18,546 bases of DNA, from positions 1-18,546 of the forward strand of contig JAJYAE010000048.1 of the NCBI GenBank assembly GCA_021779695.1. Direction: 5' to 3'. This DNA is from Acidobacteriota bacterium (lineage in GTDB: Bacteria; Acidobacteriota; Terriglobia; Terriglobales; Acidobacteriaceae). The position numbers and the translations under genes were made by a program. Positions 1 to 11,210 of this stretch are shown here, piece by piece; position 1 is the first letter of the stretch; every line of letters starts with the position of its first letter. The notes under the pieces are model-generated. The model was not told the DNA's origin and ran no database searches. It saw only the letters and a list, made by a program, of their open reading frames with translations.

Positions 1-279
1 ATCGTCAATGAAAGTGAGATTGAGGGGTAGCTGCTCGTTGAGGTGTTGGGCAATGCCGACCTTACTCAGGATGGACGGCATATTATTAGCCGGCCCCATG
101 GATTTCTCGTCGACCTGTTTGCGCATATTGGAGTAGGTGGACATGCCCTCAGTGACAGAGGGCGCAGGGGCGGGCTGCTGTGCAGCCGTGAGCTGCCATG
201 CGAGACACACTCCCAGGGCAACAGCAGCGGCCCTTGCTCCGTTGCGCGACGAGCTCCGGATTTTGAATGTGCACTGCAT
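1..279 (-). CDS. SCO1/SenC-family copper chaperone, N-terminal part (cut by window edge)
   Basis: The 93 visible codons begin at an ATG preceded by an AAGGAG ribosome binding site seven bases upstream, and they run off the left edge. Residues 1-34 form a signal peptide (basic start, hydrophobic stretch, LTAA then QQ). The mature part ends with a VGI..HLNEQLPLNLTF segment, which matches the region just ahead of the thioredoxin fold in SCO1/SenC proteins. The CxxxC copper site would lie beyond the edge and cannot be checked. The family delivers copper to the CuA centre of cytochrome oxidase on the outer face of the membrane. It lies 83 bases after the one-TM protein of the ACIII operon, which suggests cox genes follow. 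The family call rests on a short conserved stretch. Confidence 0.75.
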   Translation of the reverse strand, partial: MQCTFKIRSSSRNGARAAAVALGVCLAWQLTAAQQPAPAPSVTEGMSTYSNMRKQVDEKSMGPANNMPSILSKVGIAQHLNEQLPLNLTFIDD

Positions 280-342
280 CCTACTGCTCCTTCGGGGTCT
301 TGCTCCCTGGTTAGGCTTCGCGGCCGGTTCCCCGTGCATGTT

Positions 343-361
343 GCGCTCCGGCCGGAGGCGC
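343..361 (-). other. Intercistronic hairpin after the one-TM protein
   Basis: Immediately after the TAA of the 363-977 gene the minus-strand RNA can fold GCGC(C)UCC-GGCC-GGAGCGC: seven base pairs, one bulged C and a four-base loop. There is no U-tract, so it is more likely an mRNA-stability or partial attenuation element before the SCO gene than a full terminator. This is read by eye only. Confidence 0.4.
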
Positions 362-362
362 G

Positions 363-977
363 TTATTGCTTTTCCTGCTCCTGTGCGTGCTCTGCTTCAG
401 CCTGCTCCTGCTCATAGCCTGTGGGCGCAAAGCCATTGGTGAGCGGGGTGGTGACGGTTGGAACGGCGTCACCCGCCATTAAGGGTTGTTGTTGAGCGGC
501 CGGCGCAACGGGCAGGCCCTGCTGCGCGATGATCTGCATGGCGCGGTCAATGGGAATGCGAACCTTGCCTTGCGACGGGTCCACCCAGGTGTAGTGGTCG
601 AGCAGCAAATCCTCACGCTGATGCAAGTCGGCGACATCCTGATTGCCGTCGTCCAACTGAACACGCGGCGTGGGGAACTGCTGAGTAAGTTCGGCGACCT
701 TTGCCTGCATCTGCGGGTTGTTCGGCAGGTTTCCGAGCTGGCGGATGTTGACGGTGGTGGCCCACTTGCTGGTGGGTCCATCTTCCCTGTCGAGCTGGGC
801 ATTGATGAGCTTGCCCACGCCATAGACGAGGATGCCGGCAACACCGACGAAGACGAGGAGGGCCATCAGGAAAACGACGATGCCCGTCACGCGAATATCG
901 GACTGTTCAAAGCCCTTCGAAGCATCGATTTCTTCCGGACCGTGATTGCCGGGCGCGTGCGGATTATGCATGGACAT
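363..977 (-). CDS. Uncharacterised single-TM protein of the ACIII operon
   Basis: This is a 204-residue protein with a soluble, charged N-terminus (about 1-28), one membrane segment (about 29-54, rich in V, L, F and G) and an extracytoplasmic tail. The tail holds a HYTWVDPSQGKVRIPIDRAM block (about 128-147), a motif I associate with small proteins next to ACIII and oxidase genes in Acidobacteria. The rest is low-complexity (Gln/Ala/Glu, ending EQEKQ). The start has a GGAG site seven bases upstream and overlaps the actF stop by 14 bases, indicating translational coupling. It has no CxxCH, copper-binding or catalytic motif, so it is probably a structural or assembly factor. No biochemical function is known to me. 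An in-frame ATG at 971 is an alternative start. Confidence 0.75.
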   Translation of the reverse strand: MSMHNPHAPGNHGPEEIDASKGFEQSDIRVTGIVVFLMALLVFVGVAGILVYGVGKLINAQLDREDGPTSKWATTVNIRQLGNLPNNPQMQAKVAELTQQFPTPRVQLDDGNQDVADLHQREDLLLDHYTWVDPSQGKVRIPIDRAMQIIAQQGLPVAPAAQQQPLMAGDAVPTVTTPLTNGFAPTGYEQEQAEAEHAQEQEKQ

Positions 978-2259
978 GCTCTGGCTCCAGAATCTCCGCC
1001 AAATGCGGATCGTTCGTTTGCACGAGCGGGCGGGTCTTCAGCCGCGTGCAGAAAAATGCCACCCAGAATGCGGTCATGGCCACTGGCACAGCCGTGTACT
1101 CCAGGATGCCCCAGCTGAAGTGAAGATTCCGGGCCGCATCCTTATAGTTCGGCTCAATGAGCCAGAAAAGGTCGAATGCCTTGGCAAAGATCATCCACTG
1201 GCAGACGCGGATGAGGCGCTTCTTGTTGCGCTTGATGTCGCGCGAGAGCAGCAGTGAGAACGGAATCACCCAGTGGAAGATGAAGTCCAACGTGATGATG
1301 ATGCCCCAGTGGCCGCGAATGCGGTCGAGGTACCACGGGATCTCATCCGGAAGATTGCCGGACCAGATGATGAGGAACTGACCGAAGGCGATGTAGATGT
1401 TCAGCATCACGAATGCGAAGGTGAACTTGCCCAGGTCGTGCTGCTCAGTTTGACGGAGCAACGTTTTGAATGGCTCATTCTTTGAGAGGCTGAGGGCAAC
1501 AATGATGGAGAACGCCAGCACCTGATAGCCCTGGCCAACGAGGAACAGGAATCCGTAGACGGACGAGTACCAGGTTGGGTCCATCGACATGACCCAGTAG
1601 ATGGCTCCGGCCGTCATGGTGAGCGAGTAGACGACGATGCCGGGTCCACTGATGTTTTCGAGCTTCTTGATCCAGACGGGCGTGTTGGCGGGCGAGTCTG
1701 AGTCGCGCTGGATGCCGAGGGAATTCAGGCGCCAGGTATAGAAAGCCCAAATGGCGAAGCATAGCAGACTGACCCAGACGTACGTGACAGGGTTCAGCAT
1801 GGGTCGCTTGAAATCAAGGCAGTGGGCCTGAATCTCGTTAATCAGGCCGGCCTTGAGCGCAGAGGCGGTATCACTCGCCGTGGGGTAAAGCGCCCACAGG
1901 TAGAGCTTCTTCATAAAGATGGCGCTGACGACCCAGTAGATGAAGACCAGCGGAAGGGTACGGCTCATGGCCTCGAGGGGTCGGCGGAGCAGCAAACCCC
2001 ACTTGCCACCGGAGACATACTGGACCATGAGGAGGGCAAGGCCGCCAACGGCAAAGCCGAAGGTGAGCATGAGGCCGAGGACCCAGGCGCGGAGGAAATG
2101 GTCGATGGAGCCATCCGCAAAGGCAAGCAGAGCTGCAATCACGGAGAAGATGACGCCGACAATAAGGGCGCGGGACTTCCAACTGTCCACGAAGGACGGC
2201 GCACCGAGATCGGCGGGGAGCGTTCTGGCGTGTGTTGCGGCGTGTGTTTCGTGAGCCAT
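964..2259 (-). CDS. actF: ACIII subunit ActF, quinone-binding membrane subunit 2
   Basis: This 431-residue integral membrane protein has a short hydrophilic N-terminus rich in His/Ala/Thr and then about ten hydrophobic segments. It belongs to the NrfD/PsrC-like membrane family, as does ActC, and is annotated in such operons as quinol:cytochrome c oxidoreductase quinone-binding subunit 2. Visible family features include the VYSLTMTAGAIYWVMSMDPT stretch (about 214-233) and a WGIIITLDFIFHWVIPFSLLLSR-like segment near the middle of the second half. It starts 11 bases after actE, with the AAGGA site overlapping the actE stop. The family and position at the distal end of the act genes agree. No redox cofactor is expected in this subunit. 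Confidence 0.93.
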   Translation of the reverse strand: MAHETHAATHARTLPADLGAPSFVDSWKSRALIVGVIFSVIAALLAFADGSIDHFLRAWVLGLMLTFGFAVGGLALLMVQYVSGGKWGLLLRRPLEAMSRTLPLVFIYWVVSAIFMKKLYLWALYPTASDTASALKAGLINEIQAHCLDFKRPMLNPVTYVWVSLLCFAIWAFYTWRLNSLGIQRDSDSPANTPVWIKKLENISGPGIVVYSLTMTAGAIYWVMSMDPTWYSSVYGFLFLVGQGYQVLAFSIIVALSLSKNEPFKTLLRQTEQHDLGKFTFAFVMLNIYIAFGQFLIIWSGNLPDEIPWYLDRIRGHWGIIITLDFIFHWVIPFSLLLSRDIKRNKKRLIRVCQWMIFAKAFDLFWLIEPNYKDAARNLHFSWGILEYTAVPVAMTAFWVAFFCTRLKTRPLVQTNDPHLAEILEPEHVHA

Positions 2260-2270
2260 TCCGTCAGTCC

Positions 2271-3059
2271 TTACTTCGCGGCCGCAGGAGCCGGTTTGCT
2301 TGCTGGAATGTTGATCTTGGGGTCAGCGGGGCGCGCCGGGGCCATAGCGGGCGTTCCTTCCTTGGAGTTATTGGGATAAGCCGAGACGTTGGTCGACTCA
2401 GGCAGAGCCCAAGGTTGCGCATCGGAGGGCGGCAGGTTCTCTTCCGCGGCGACTTCCTTCAGCTTCTTGACCTGCACACCCGTGGGCACATCCTGCAGAG
2501 TGGCGTTCTGGCTAAGCTGGAGGGCGCGAATGTAAGCTGCCACGCACCAGCGATCCACGGGGGTGAGCTGCGCGGAATAGTCGGGCATGGCGCCGTAGCC
2601 ATGGGTCATGACAAAGAAGTAGTGCGAGATGGGCTGGGCGCGCCGTACCTGGTCATGCAGGTTGGCCGCGGGCTTGTAGCCGCGCTCGACGATTTCGCCG
2701 AGACCGTTGCCCACGCGCGAGTGGCAGGGCGTGCAGTAGATGTTGAACCGCTCCTGGCCGCGACGCAACACAGTCATGGTCACGGGGAATGGCATGAGGT
2801 CGCGCTCTTCGCGGTAGCCATTTGCGCCCTCGACGACGCCGGTGTAGAAGTAGCTGTCCGCATGGAGCTGGCCGCGGGCGACGGTATTCAGCACCTGGGG
2901 CCGGGCGCCGCGATGATCGGCAAACATCTCCGAGCCGCGCTGGGGAATCATCTTCGGCTCGTTGTGCATGTCCTGGCGGCAGCCTGCGACCAGAAGAAGG
3001 CCGGCGAAGCCAGCGAACAGGGCAGCTTTGTTGACTCGAATGAGGCGGTTCGCTTCCAT
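2271..3059 (-). CDS. actE: ACIII subunit ActE, monoheme cytochrome c lipoprotein
   Basis: I chose the start at 3059 (262 residues) over the longer frame from 3155. Here GGAGGTGA lies seven bases upstream, the ATG overlaps the actD stop as TGATG, and the protein then begins with a proper lipoprotein signal ending LLVAGC (Cys27). A single heme c motif, CTPCH, lies at 109-113. The likely axial methionine is in GYGAMPDYS further on, within a class I cytochrome c fold. ActE is the outer-face subunit that passes electrons from the complex toward a soluble cytochrome c or oxidase. The C-terminus is Ala/Pro-rich and probably disordered. Its place between actD and actF is the usual one. Confidence 0.94.
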   Translation of the reverse strand: MEANRLIRVNKAALFAGFAGLLLVAGCRQDMHNEPKMIPQRGSEMFADHRGARPQVLNTVARGQLHADSYFYTGVVEGANGYREERDLMPFPVTMTVLRRGQERFNIYCTPCHSRVGNGLGEIVERGYKPAANLHDQVRRAQPISHYFFVMTHGYGAMPDYSAQLTPVDRWCVAAYIRALQLSQNATLQDVPTGVQVKKLKEVAAEENLPPSDAQPWALPESTNVSAYPNNSKEGTPAMAPARPADPKINIPASKPAPAAAK

Positions 3060-3601
3060 CAGTACTTCACCTCCACCACCGATACCGGCGCGAAGTTCTG
3101 CAGATATTGCCTGGTCTCCAGGATGTCGAATTTGGGATCGAGCGCCTCGAGACACAGGAAGAACTTGTCGGTTGTGGCGCCGTCACGGAAGTTCGGCGCA
3201 TTGAAGAGCGGATGGTAAAGGGCCGGCAGGCGATTGAGGGCGAGCATGCCAAAGGCGGCGGAAAGGCCCGCCCAGAGAATCGTCCACTCATACGCCGGGA
3301 CCACGAACGCGGGCCACGAGTAGGTGGGACGTCCGCCAATGTCCAGGGGATAAGCGATTACTGAGATCCAGGTTTCCATCGCGAACATGGCGGCGCCACC
3401 CATCAGGCCGCCAATCAGCGTGACAAGTGGAACCTTGTTGCGGTGGAAGCCAATTGCTTCCGCGGCTTCTTCCACCGGGTAGGGTGTATAGCAATCGAGG
3501 CGGCGCCAGCCGTCCTGATGTGCCTTGCGCGCAGCGCGCACCAGATCACCGGGGGTATCAAATTCGGCCAGCAGGCCGTATGTTCCTTCGCGTGCGGGCA
3601 T
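3059..3601 (-). CDS. actD: ACIII subunit ActD (DUF3341 membrane protein)
   Basis: This 180-residue protein starts with the family's GLLAEFDTPGDLVRAARKA pattern, a small cytoplasmic alpha/beta domain. It is followed by a DCYTPYPVEEAAEAIGF stretch and two membrane segments (about 58-80 and 95-125). It ends with a soluble tail containing the F.L..EA.DP.FD..ETR..L pattern. DUF3341 proteins are the ActD subunit, a two-helix component that packs against ActC/ActF; no cofactor is expected. The ATG overlaps the actC stop as TGATG, with GGAGG ten bases upstream, and the actE start overlaps its own stop in the same way. Length and order are typical. Confidence 0.93.
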   Translation of the reverse strand: MPAREGTYGLLAEFDTPGDLVRAARKAHQDGWRRLDCYTPYPVEEAAEAIGFHRNKVPLVTLIGGLMGGAAMFAMETWISVIAYPLDIGGRPTYSWPAFVVPAYEWTILWAGLSAAFGMLALNRLPALYHPLFNAPNFRDGATTDKFFLCLEALDPKFDILETRQYLQNFAPVSVVEVKY

Positions 3602-5035
3602 CAGTCACCAGCCTCCACTGCCGCTTTGGGCTTGATTTTTGCGCTGGGCAGCAACATGCGGACTTCATTCATGGGAATCATGGGCAGGAAGCGCACGAAC
3701 AAGAGGAAGAGCGCGGTAAAGAGCCCAAGAGTTCCGACAAAGGTCATGTAATCCCACTTGGTCGCGCGGTACGTACCCCACGCAGACGGGAGGAAGTCGC
3801 GGTAGAGGCTCGTGACAACGATGACGAAGCGCTCAAACCACATGCCTGTATTCACGACCAGAGAAAGCAGAAACATAAAGACCATGTTCGTGCGCCATTT
3901 GCGCACCCAGAGAGTGGTCAACGGAATCGCAAGGTTGCAGGTGATGAGCACCCAGTAGGCCCATCCCATAGGTCCGAACATGCGGTTCCAGAACATGAAG
4001 GCTTCCCAGTGTGACGCCGAGTACCAGGACATGAAGGCTTCAAGGCCGTAACCATAAGCGACGATGAAGCCCGTCGCCAGCATCACCTTGCCCATGTTGT
4101 CGATGTGGCGTTCGGTCACCATCGATTCCAGGTGATAGAACTTGCGCAGCGGAATCGCCAGCGTCAGCACCATCGCGAAGCCGGAGTAGATGGCTCCTGC
4201 GACGAAGTAGGGTGGGAAGATCGTTGTGTGCCATCCCGGAAGGACGGCGACGGCGAAGTCAAAACTGATGACCGTGTGCACCGAGAGCACCAGCGGGGTG
4301 GCCAGACCGGCCAGCAGCAGAGAGGCCGTTTCATAGCGCATCCAGTGGCGCACTGAGCCGCGCCAGCCCCACGAGAGCATGCCGTAGATGTACTGGCCCA
4401 TCTTGGACTGGGAGCGATCGCGGAAGGTGCCGAAGTCGGGAATCATACCGACATACCAGAACACGACCGAGATGGTGGCATAGGTGGAGACCGCGAAGAC
4501 GTCCCACAGCAAGGGCGAGCGGAACTGCGGCCACACATTCATGGTGAAAGGCAGCGGAAAGAGCCAGTACCCCAGCCACGGACGGCCGACGTGAATCAGC
4601 GGGAACATACCGGCGCAGACCACGGCAAAGATTGTCATCGCCTCGGCAAAGCGGCTGATCGAGTTCCGCCAGCTCTGCTTAAAGAGGAGCAGAATTGCGG
4701 AGATCAGCGTGCCGGCGTGGCCAATACCGATCCACCAGACGAAGTTGATAATCGCGAAGCCCCACGCGACGGGCTGGGTGATGGCCCAGATTCCAACGCC
4801 TTTAAGGAAGAGCCAGGCAACAGCCACCAGCAGCATCGTGGCGCCGCCGCCGGCGATGCCGAAGATTGCCAGCCAGCCCAGCGGCGTGTGCGGGGTCAGC
4901 ACAATGTGCGAAATCTTGTCGGTCACCGACCGGAAGGTCAGCTCAGGAGCGACAACCCTGAACTCTCCGGTTGCCGGATCGATGCCCGGATCTTTGATTT
5001 TTATCTCACTGGTCGCCATCGTGGCTTCAAGCCTC

Positions 5036-5043
<8 letters not shown>
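3601..5043 (-). CDS. actC: ACIII subunit ActC, NrfD/PsrC-like quinol-binding membrane subunit
   Basis: This 480-residue polytopic protein has about ten hydrophobic segments and belongs to the NrfD/PsrC family. It pairs with the ActB iron-sulfur subunit and forms the quinol oxidation site in the membrane. Family stretches visible by eye include WWIGIGHAGTLISAILLL near residue 105, an early second-helix region where the family carries conserved polar residues, and MWFERFVIVVTSL in the C-terminal half. The ATG at 5043 overlaps the actB stop (ATGGTTGA), which favours coupled translation. However, MATSEIKI at 5019, with GAGAGG upstream at 12-base spacing, is an equally plausible start. Homology and neighbours make the assignment secure; only the first eight codons are uncertain. 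Confidence 0.94.
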
Positions 5044-8154
<3,111 letters not shown>

Positions 8155-8158
<4 letters not shown>

Positions 8159-9021
8159 CGATGGCAGACCTCGCAACTGGATAACTCGCGCGGGGTGCGA
8201 ATCTTGTAGTGCTTCACGAGATAGAGCCCCAGCTGCTCCTGGCTTGTGAATTTCCGATAGACCGGCATGGCGGGCATCGTTGCAGAGGTCATATCGGCCG
8301 TCACCAGATGCGCGGCGCCGGCGGAGGGTAACTCCAGCGAAGCCATCTGGGGTCCAGCGGTAGCCGGATCCCTGGTGACGCAGTTGACGCTTTGCGCGGT
8401 AGGAACGCCACTTTCGCTCGGAGCCGCGTCGCACCAGACAGGGTGCAATTCAGACGGCGCTTCCCAGGCCATGTTGTAGATCTGACTGGTGGGGCGCAGG
8501 TTCTTGGCCGGGTTACGGTGGCAGTTCAGGCACCACTCCATCTGCAGCGTGTTCTGCGCGTACATTAGCGGCATCTGGTCCACGCGGCCATGGCAACTTG
8601 CGCAGCCAATGCCCTTATTCACATGGATGGAGTGATTGAAGTAGACGTAATCCGGCAGGTCATGCACCTTGGTCCAGACCAGAGACTGCCCTGTCGCCCA
8701 GCTGTCGCGGACGGGCTGGAGCAATTGCGCGTTGGTCCAGATTTGCGCGTGGCAGTTGATGCAGGTCTTGGTCGGGGGAATACCGGCGTAGCTGGACTTC
8801 TCGACGGTGACGTGGCAGTACTGACACTGGAGGCCCAGTCCCTGCACGTGGTGCTTATGGCTGAACGGCACCGGCTGGTCCGGGCGCTGCCCCTGGCGGG
8901 TAACCCAGGGCGAGCGTTGCAATTGGTCCAGCGTGACTCCCAATGCGATCACAATCAGCCCCGTCAGAACCAGGCTCGCGCGAGCCAAAGCATTGGAGCT
9001 GCGATCAAATATCTGCGCCAT
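8155..9021 (-). CDS. actA: ACIII subunit ActA, pentaheme cytochrome c
   Basis: This is the first gene of the operon, with AGGAAAG upstream of the ATG. The 288-residue protein has an N-terminal membrane anchor (about 15-33) and exactly five CxxCH motifs: CQYCH 66-70, CINCH 87-91, CASCH 140-144, CLNCH 164-168 and CEVCH 283-287. The chain ends one residue after the last heme histidine, as is usual in the family. ActA is the outer-face heme subunit of quinol:cytochrome c oxidoreductase. The spacing between hemes four and five is unusual: 113 residues, including a Ser/Ala/Thr/Pro-rich stretch of about 60 residues with two extra cysteines. In ActA proteins I recall this gap being clearly shorter. 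Confidence 0.94.
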
Positions 9022-9063
9022 GAATGCTTTCCTGCTTCGTGTTTGTCGCTTCCGTTGCGTACC

Positions 9064-9081
9064 GCGATGTGCGCGATGTGC
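9064..9081. repeat. Tandem 9-base direct repeat GCGATGTGC x2
   Basis: Two perfect back-to-back copies of GCGATGTGC lie 43-60 bases upstream of the actA start. The second copy overlaps the CRP-like palindrome. It may be a regulator site or chance. Confidence 0.5.
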
Positions 9082-9092
9082 TGACGGTCACA
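9077..9092. promoter_or_regulatory. Candidate CRP/FNR-type operator upstream of actA
   Basis: TGTGC-N6-TCACA reads as a near-perfect palindrome (four of five positions symmetric) close to the CRP consensus TGTGA-N6-TCACA. It lies 56-71 bases before the actA ATG, downstream of the likely -10 region. If bound there it would more likely repress than activate. This rests on motif resemblance only; no regulator gene is in the window. Confidence 0.3.
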
Positions 9093-9152
9093 TACGTTAC
9101 GGTTATTTTCTGTTTTAATGCGGAAAAAGGCTGTCTCTTTTACCGACCTCGA

Positions 9153-9182
9153 AGAAATCTATACAGCAGCCGAGTCTAGTCG
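9153..9182 (-). promoter_or_regulatory. Possible act operon promoter
   Basis: On the minus strand, TTGCGC is followed after 18 bases by TATAGA, about 130 bases before the actA start. Both boxes are weak matches to the sigma70 consensus (TTG conserved in -35, TATA in -10). It is offered as the best candidate seen, not as a firm call. Confidence 0.25.
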
Positions 9183-9655
9183 CGCAACCCTTCTCGCACC
9201 TCAGAACATGAAAATGTTTTATTCCGCGCAACTTTTGTAAGCCACACAAAAGAATAGAGTTTTGTGATGTAGAGGATTGCGGGGAACACAAAGCCTGATC
9301 CCTGGAGACGCGCTGCCGAGGGATTCTTCAGGCGGAACAAATGTAACACGTCGCATGCACCGCGAGCTACTTGCGAGACGGGCCGTCTTGCATTCTGCGA
9401 CGAAGGCTGGCCAGGGGACCACAAGATGAGACTGGAGGCTGTTGACTTGGGGTTTGTGCAGCCCCGACTGGAAATGGGTGAGGCGCACAAAAATATGACG
9501 GACATGCGGCGGGCTGAGATGGCGACGCGATGCATTAGAATGCGGGCAAGACCTGTTCGGCCCGTTTCGATCTCTTGCATGCATCACGGCTTCCGAGGGG
9601 TGCGCCAGAGATTTGGCACCAATCCGCACAACATCACGTTGCATAAGGAAAGGCC

Positions 9656-9832
9656 ATGAAAAACGCCGGGCTGCTGGTGATGCCAGCAGGATTTTTCCTC
9701 GTTGTGGCTGCCCTCTCGCTGTTTGACGGAATTGCGATGCGCAGCATTTTTGTCCTATGTGGCCTGGCTGTCGAGGGCATGGGGCTATTTTTGGCGGTGC
9801 GCGGCCATATGGCTGCGAGAGGAGAGCACTGA
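9656..9832 (+). CDS. Small two-TM membrane protein upstream of amt
   Basis: This 58-residue ORF starts at an ATG preceded by AAGGAAAGG. It reads as two hydrophobic helices (about 4-23 and 29-47) joined by a short FDGIAMR turn and ending in a basic/polar tail (RGHMAARGEH). Its stop lies two bases before the amt start, so the two are almost certainly co-transcribed and translationally coupled. I do not recognise a family. Reasons to believe it is real: a good ribosome binding site, tight coupling and clean two-helix composition. It could be a small partner or regulator of the Amt-like channel. It is not a PII protein: it lacks the GlnK fold and T-loop. Confidence 0.65.
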   Translation: MKNAGLLVMPAGFFLVVAALSLFDGIAMRSIFVLCGLAVEGMGLFLAVRGHMAARGEH

Positions 9833-9834
9833 GA

Positions 9835-11118
9835 ATGGATCCGTACGCAGCACTTCCTTTGCCACAGTCGGCTTTTGTGCTGGCGCTCAGCCTTGTCCTG
9901 GTTTCTCCACTGGCGCTGGCGGGGGTGGCCTTGATGAACGCCGGCCTTGGCCGATCGCGCTCAGCGGCCCAATCGATGCTGGGGACGCTGGCTCTGATTG
10001 CCGTGTCCGTGATTGTGTTTGCTCTGATTGGAGCGATGTTTGCCTACGGCGACACCGGGTACACATTCACGGTGGGGGGCAGGCCGTGGAATTGGATCGG
10101 GGCGGGAAGCTTTGCCCTGCGCGGCTTCAGTGCGGAGACGGTCCAGTCGCAATTAAGTACGCTGTTTCAATTCATCGCGGTTGCATTTGTGGTGCTGATT
10201 GCATGGGGTTCCGGGGCCGACCGCCTGCGGGTGGCTGCGGGGTTGGCCGCTTCGGCAATCCTTGCGGCGCTGGTTTTCCCGATGCTGGCCTACTGGGCCT
10301 GGGGAACGGGCTGGCTGACACAGCTGGGCCTAAACTTCTCGCTGGGTGAGGGTTTTCTGGATCCGGGCGCGGCCACGGTACATGTTCTGGGCGGACTGAG
10401 TGCGTTGGCCATTGTGTGGATCGCAGGGCCACGCCGCGGGAAGTTTCCCAAAGAGGGCCTTTCCACGGCAATGCCCGGCCACAACGCGGTGTACGTGCTC
10501 TTTGGTGGGCTGCTGGCGCTGGTGGGATTCCTGGCATGGAACATGGCGGGGGCGCTGATGTGGGCCGATCTGCCACCGACGGAGCTGGTGGTAACGGCGG
10601 TCAATACGTTGCTCGAAGCAGCCTGTGCGCTTGCAGTAACGTTTGCTGTGACGCGCATCCGCTTTGGTAAGCCGGACGCAAGTCTCTGCGCGAATGGCTG
10701 GATGGCCGGCCTGGTGACTTCGACTGCGTGCGCGGCGGTGGCCAGCCCTCTGGAGGCGCTGCTGGCGGGACTTGTGGCGGGCCTGATTACGCCTTTGCTT
10801 GTGGAGCTGCTGGAGCTATTCCTTTCGATTGACGATCCTTCGGGCGCCATCACCGTGCATGGAGTCTGCGGGTTGTGGGGACTCTTTGCTGCGGGGCTGT
10901 TTGCCTCGCAGTCGGGACAGGTGCTGGCGCAACTTGTCGGGATCGCAGCGCTGCTCGGCGTGATTTTTCCGCTGGTGTATTTCCTCTTCTGGGCCGTCAA
11001 CCTGGTGCTTCCCTTCCGGGTGGATCCAGATGGCGAGCGCATTGGCATGGATCTGCATGAGTTGGGCGGCAGCGCCTATCCGGAGTTCGTGGTGCACCGG
11101 GACGATTCCTACCGCTGA
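9835..11118 (+). CDS. Divergent Amt/MEP-family ammonium channel
   Basis: I chose the ATG at 9835 (427 residues, GAGGAGAG upstream); the longer frame from 9757 overlaps the small gene. About eleven hydrophobic segments and the Amt signatures TVHVLGG, GPRRGKF, MPGHN and DDPSGAITVHGVCGLWG place it in the ammonium channel family. Compared with my memory of E. coli AmtB, the pore twin histidines are kept (H183, H342), as are the D160-like Asp (D176, one residue closer to H183) and W148 (W156). The two gating phenylalanines appear replaced (F107 by A115, F215 by W235) and the entrance serine S219 by G239. The usual FYGG and GWFGFN motifs are also lost. Ammonium transport is therefore likely but not certain; a sensor or altered selectivity is possible. 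No glnK is adjacent. Confidence 0.85.
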   Translation: MDPYAALPLPQSAFVLALSLVLVSPLALAGVALMNAGLGRSRSAAQSMLGTLALIAVSVIVFALIGAMFAYGDTGYTFTVGGRPWNWIGAGSFALRGFSAETVQSQLSTLFQFIAVAFVVLIAWGSGADRLRVAAGLAASAILAALVFPMLAYWAWGTGWLTQLGLNFSLGEGFLDPGAATVHVLGGLSALAIVWIAGPRRGKFPKEGLSTAMPGHNAVYVLFGGLLALVGFLAWNMAGALMWADLPPTELVVTAVNTLLEAACALAVTFAVTRIRFGKPDASLCANGWMAGLVTSTACAAVASPLEALLAGLVAGLITPLLVELLELFLSIDDPSGAITVHGVCGLWGLFAAGLFASQSGQVLAQLVGIAALLGVIFPLVYFLFWAVNLVLPFRVDPDGERIGMDLHELGGSAYPEFVVHRDDSYR

Positions 11119-11153
11119 GACATGCGGCAAGCGGCTCCTTGCGATTCGCCTGA

Positions 11154-11189
11154 AAGAAAGGCCCGAAGCGATGGCTTCGGGCCTTTCTT
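11154..11189. terminator. Bidirectional rho-independent terminator between amt and tsf
   Basis: A perfect 16-bp stem (AAGAAAGGCCCGAAGC paired with GCTTCGGGCCTTTCTT, loop GATG) sits between the convergent ends of amt (11118) and tsf (11211). The stem's A-rich and T-rich ends give a U-tract on either strand. Confidence 0.93.
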
Positions 11190-11210
11190 GTTAACCGGGT
11201 TGAGAAGGAT

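Larger units (their letters stand above)
9022..9655. other. Divergent intergenic region (act operon leftward, small TM protein/amt rightward)
   Basis: The 634 bases hold no convincing gene; two overlapping leftward frames (9176-9580 and 9219-9644) have no recognisable content. The 9040-9270 part is more AT-rich than the genes. Candidates seen here are a CRP-like palindrome (9077-9092), a perfect 9-base tandem repeat (9064-9081), a possible act -10 region and an inverted repeat CACAAAA/TTTTGTG (9245-9266, eight-base loop). I could not find a convincing rightward promoter for the small protein and amt. Confidence 0.6.

Noticed and set aside
2232..3218. 328-codon plus-strand ORF opposite actE
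   Set aside because: It is a shadow frame; the minus strand encodes a cytochrome c with signal peptide and CTPCH.
8159..8434. N-terminal extension of ActB by 92 codons
   Set aside because: It lies wholly within actA in another frame, and the ATG at 8158 has a ribosome binding site and an ATGA overlap.
9614..9626. sigma54-like TGGCAC box before the small TM gene and amt
   Set aside because: The downstream element reads CCGCA rather than TTGCA, and the GG-GC spacing is one base short of the strict requirement.
9176..9644. Two overlapping leftward ORFs (134 and 141 codons) in the divergent region
   Set aside because: No ribosome binding site, no domain, unusual composition, and they lie in the likely promoter region.
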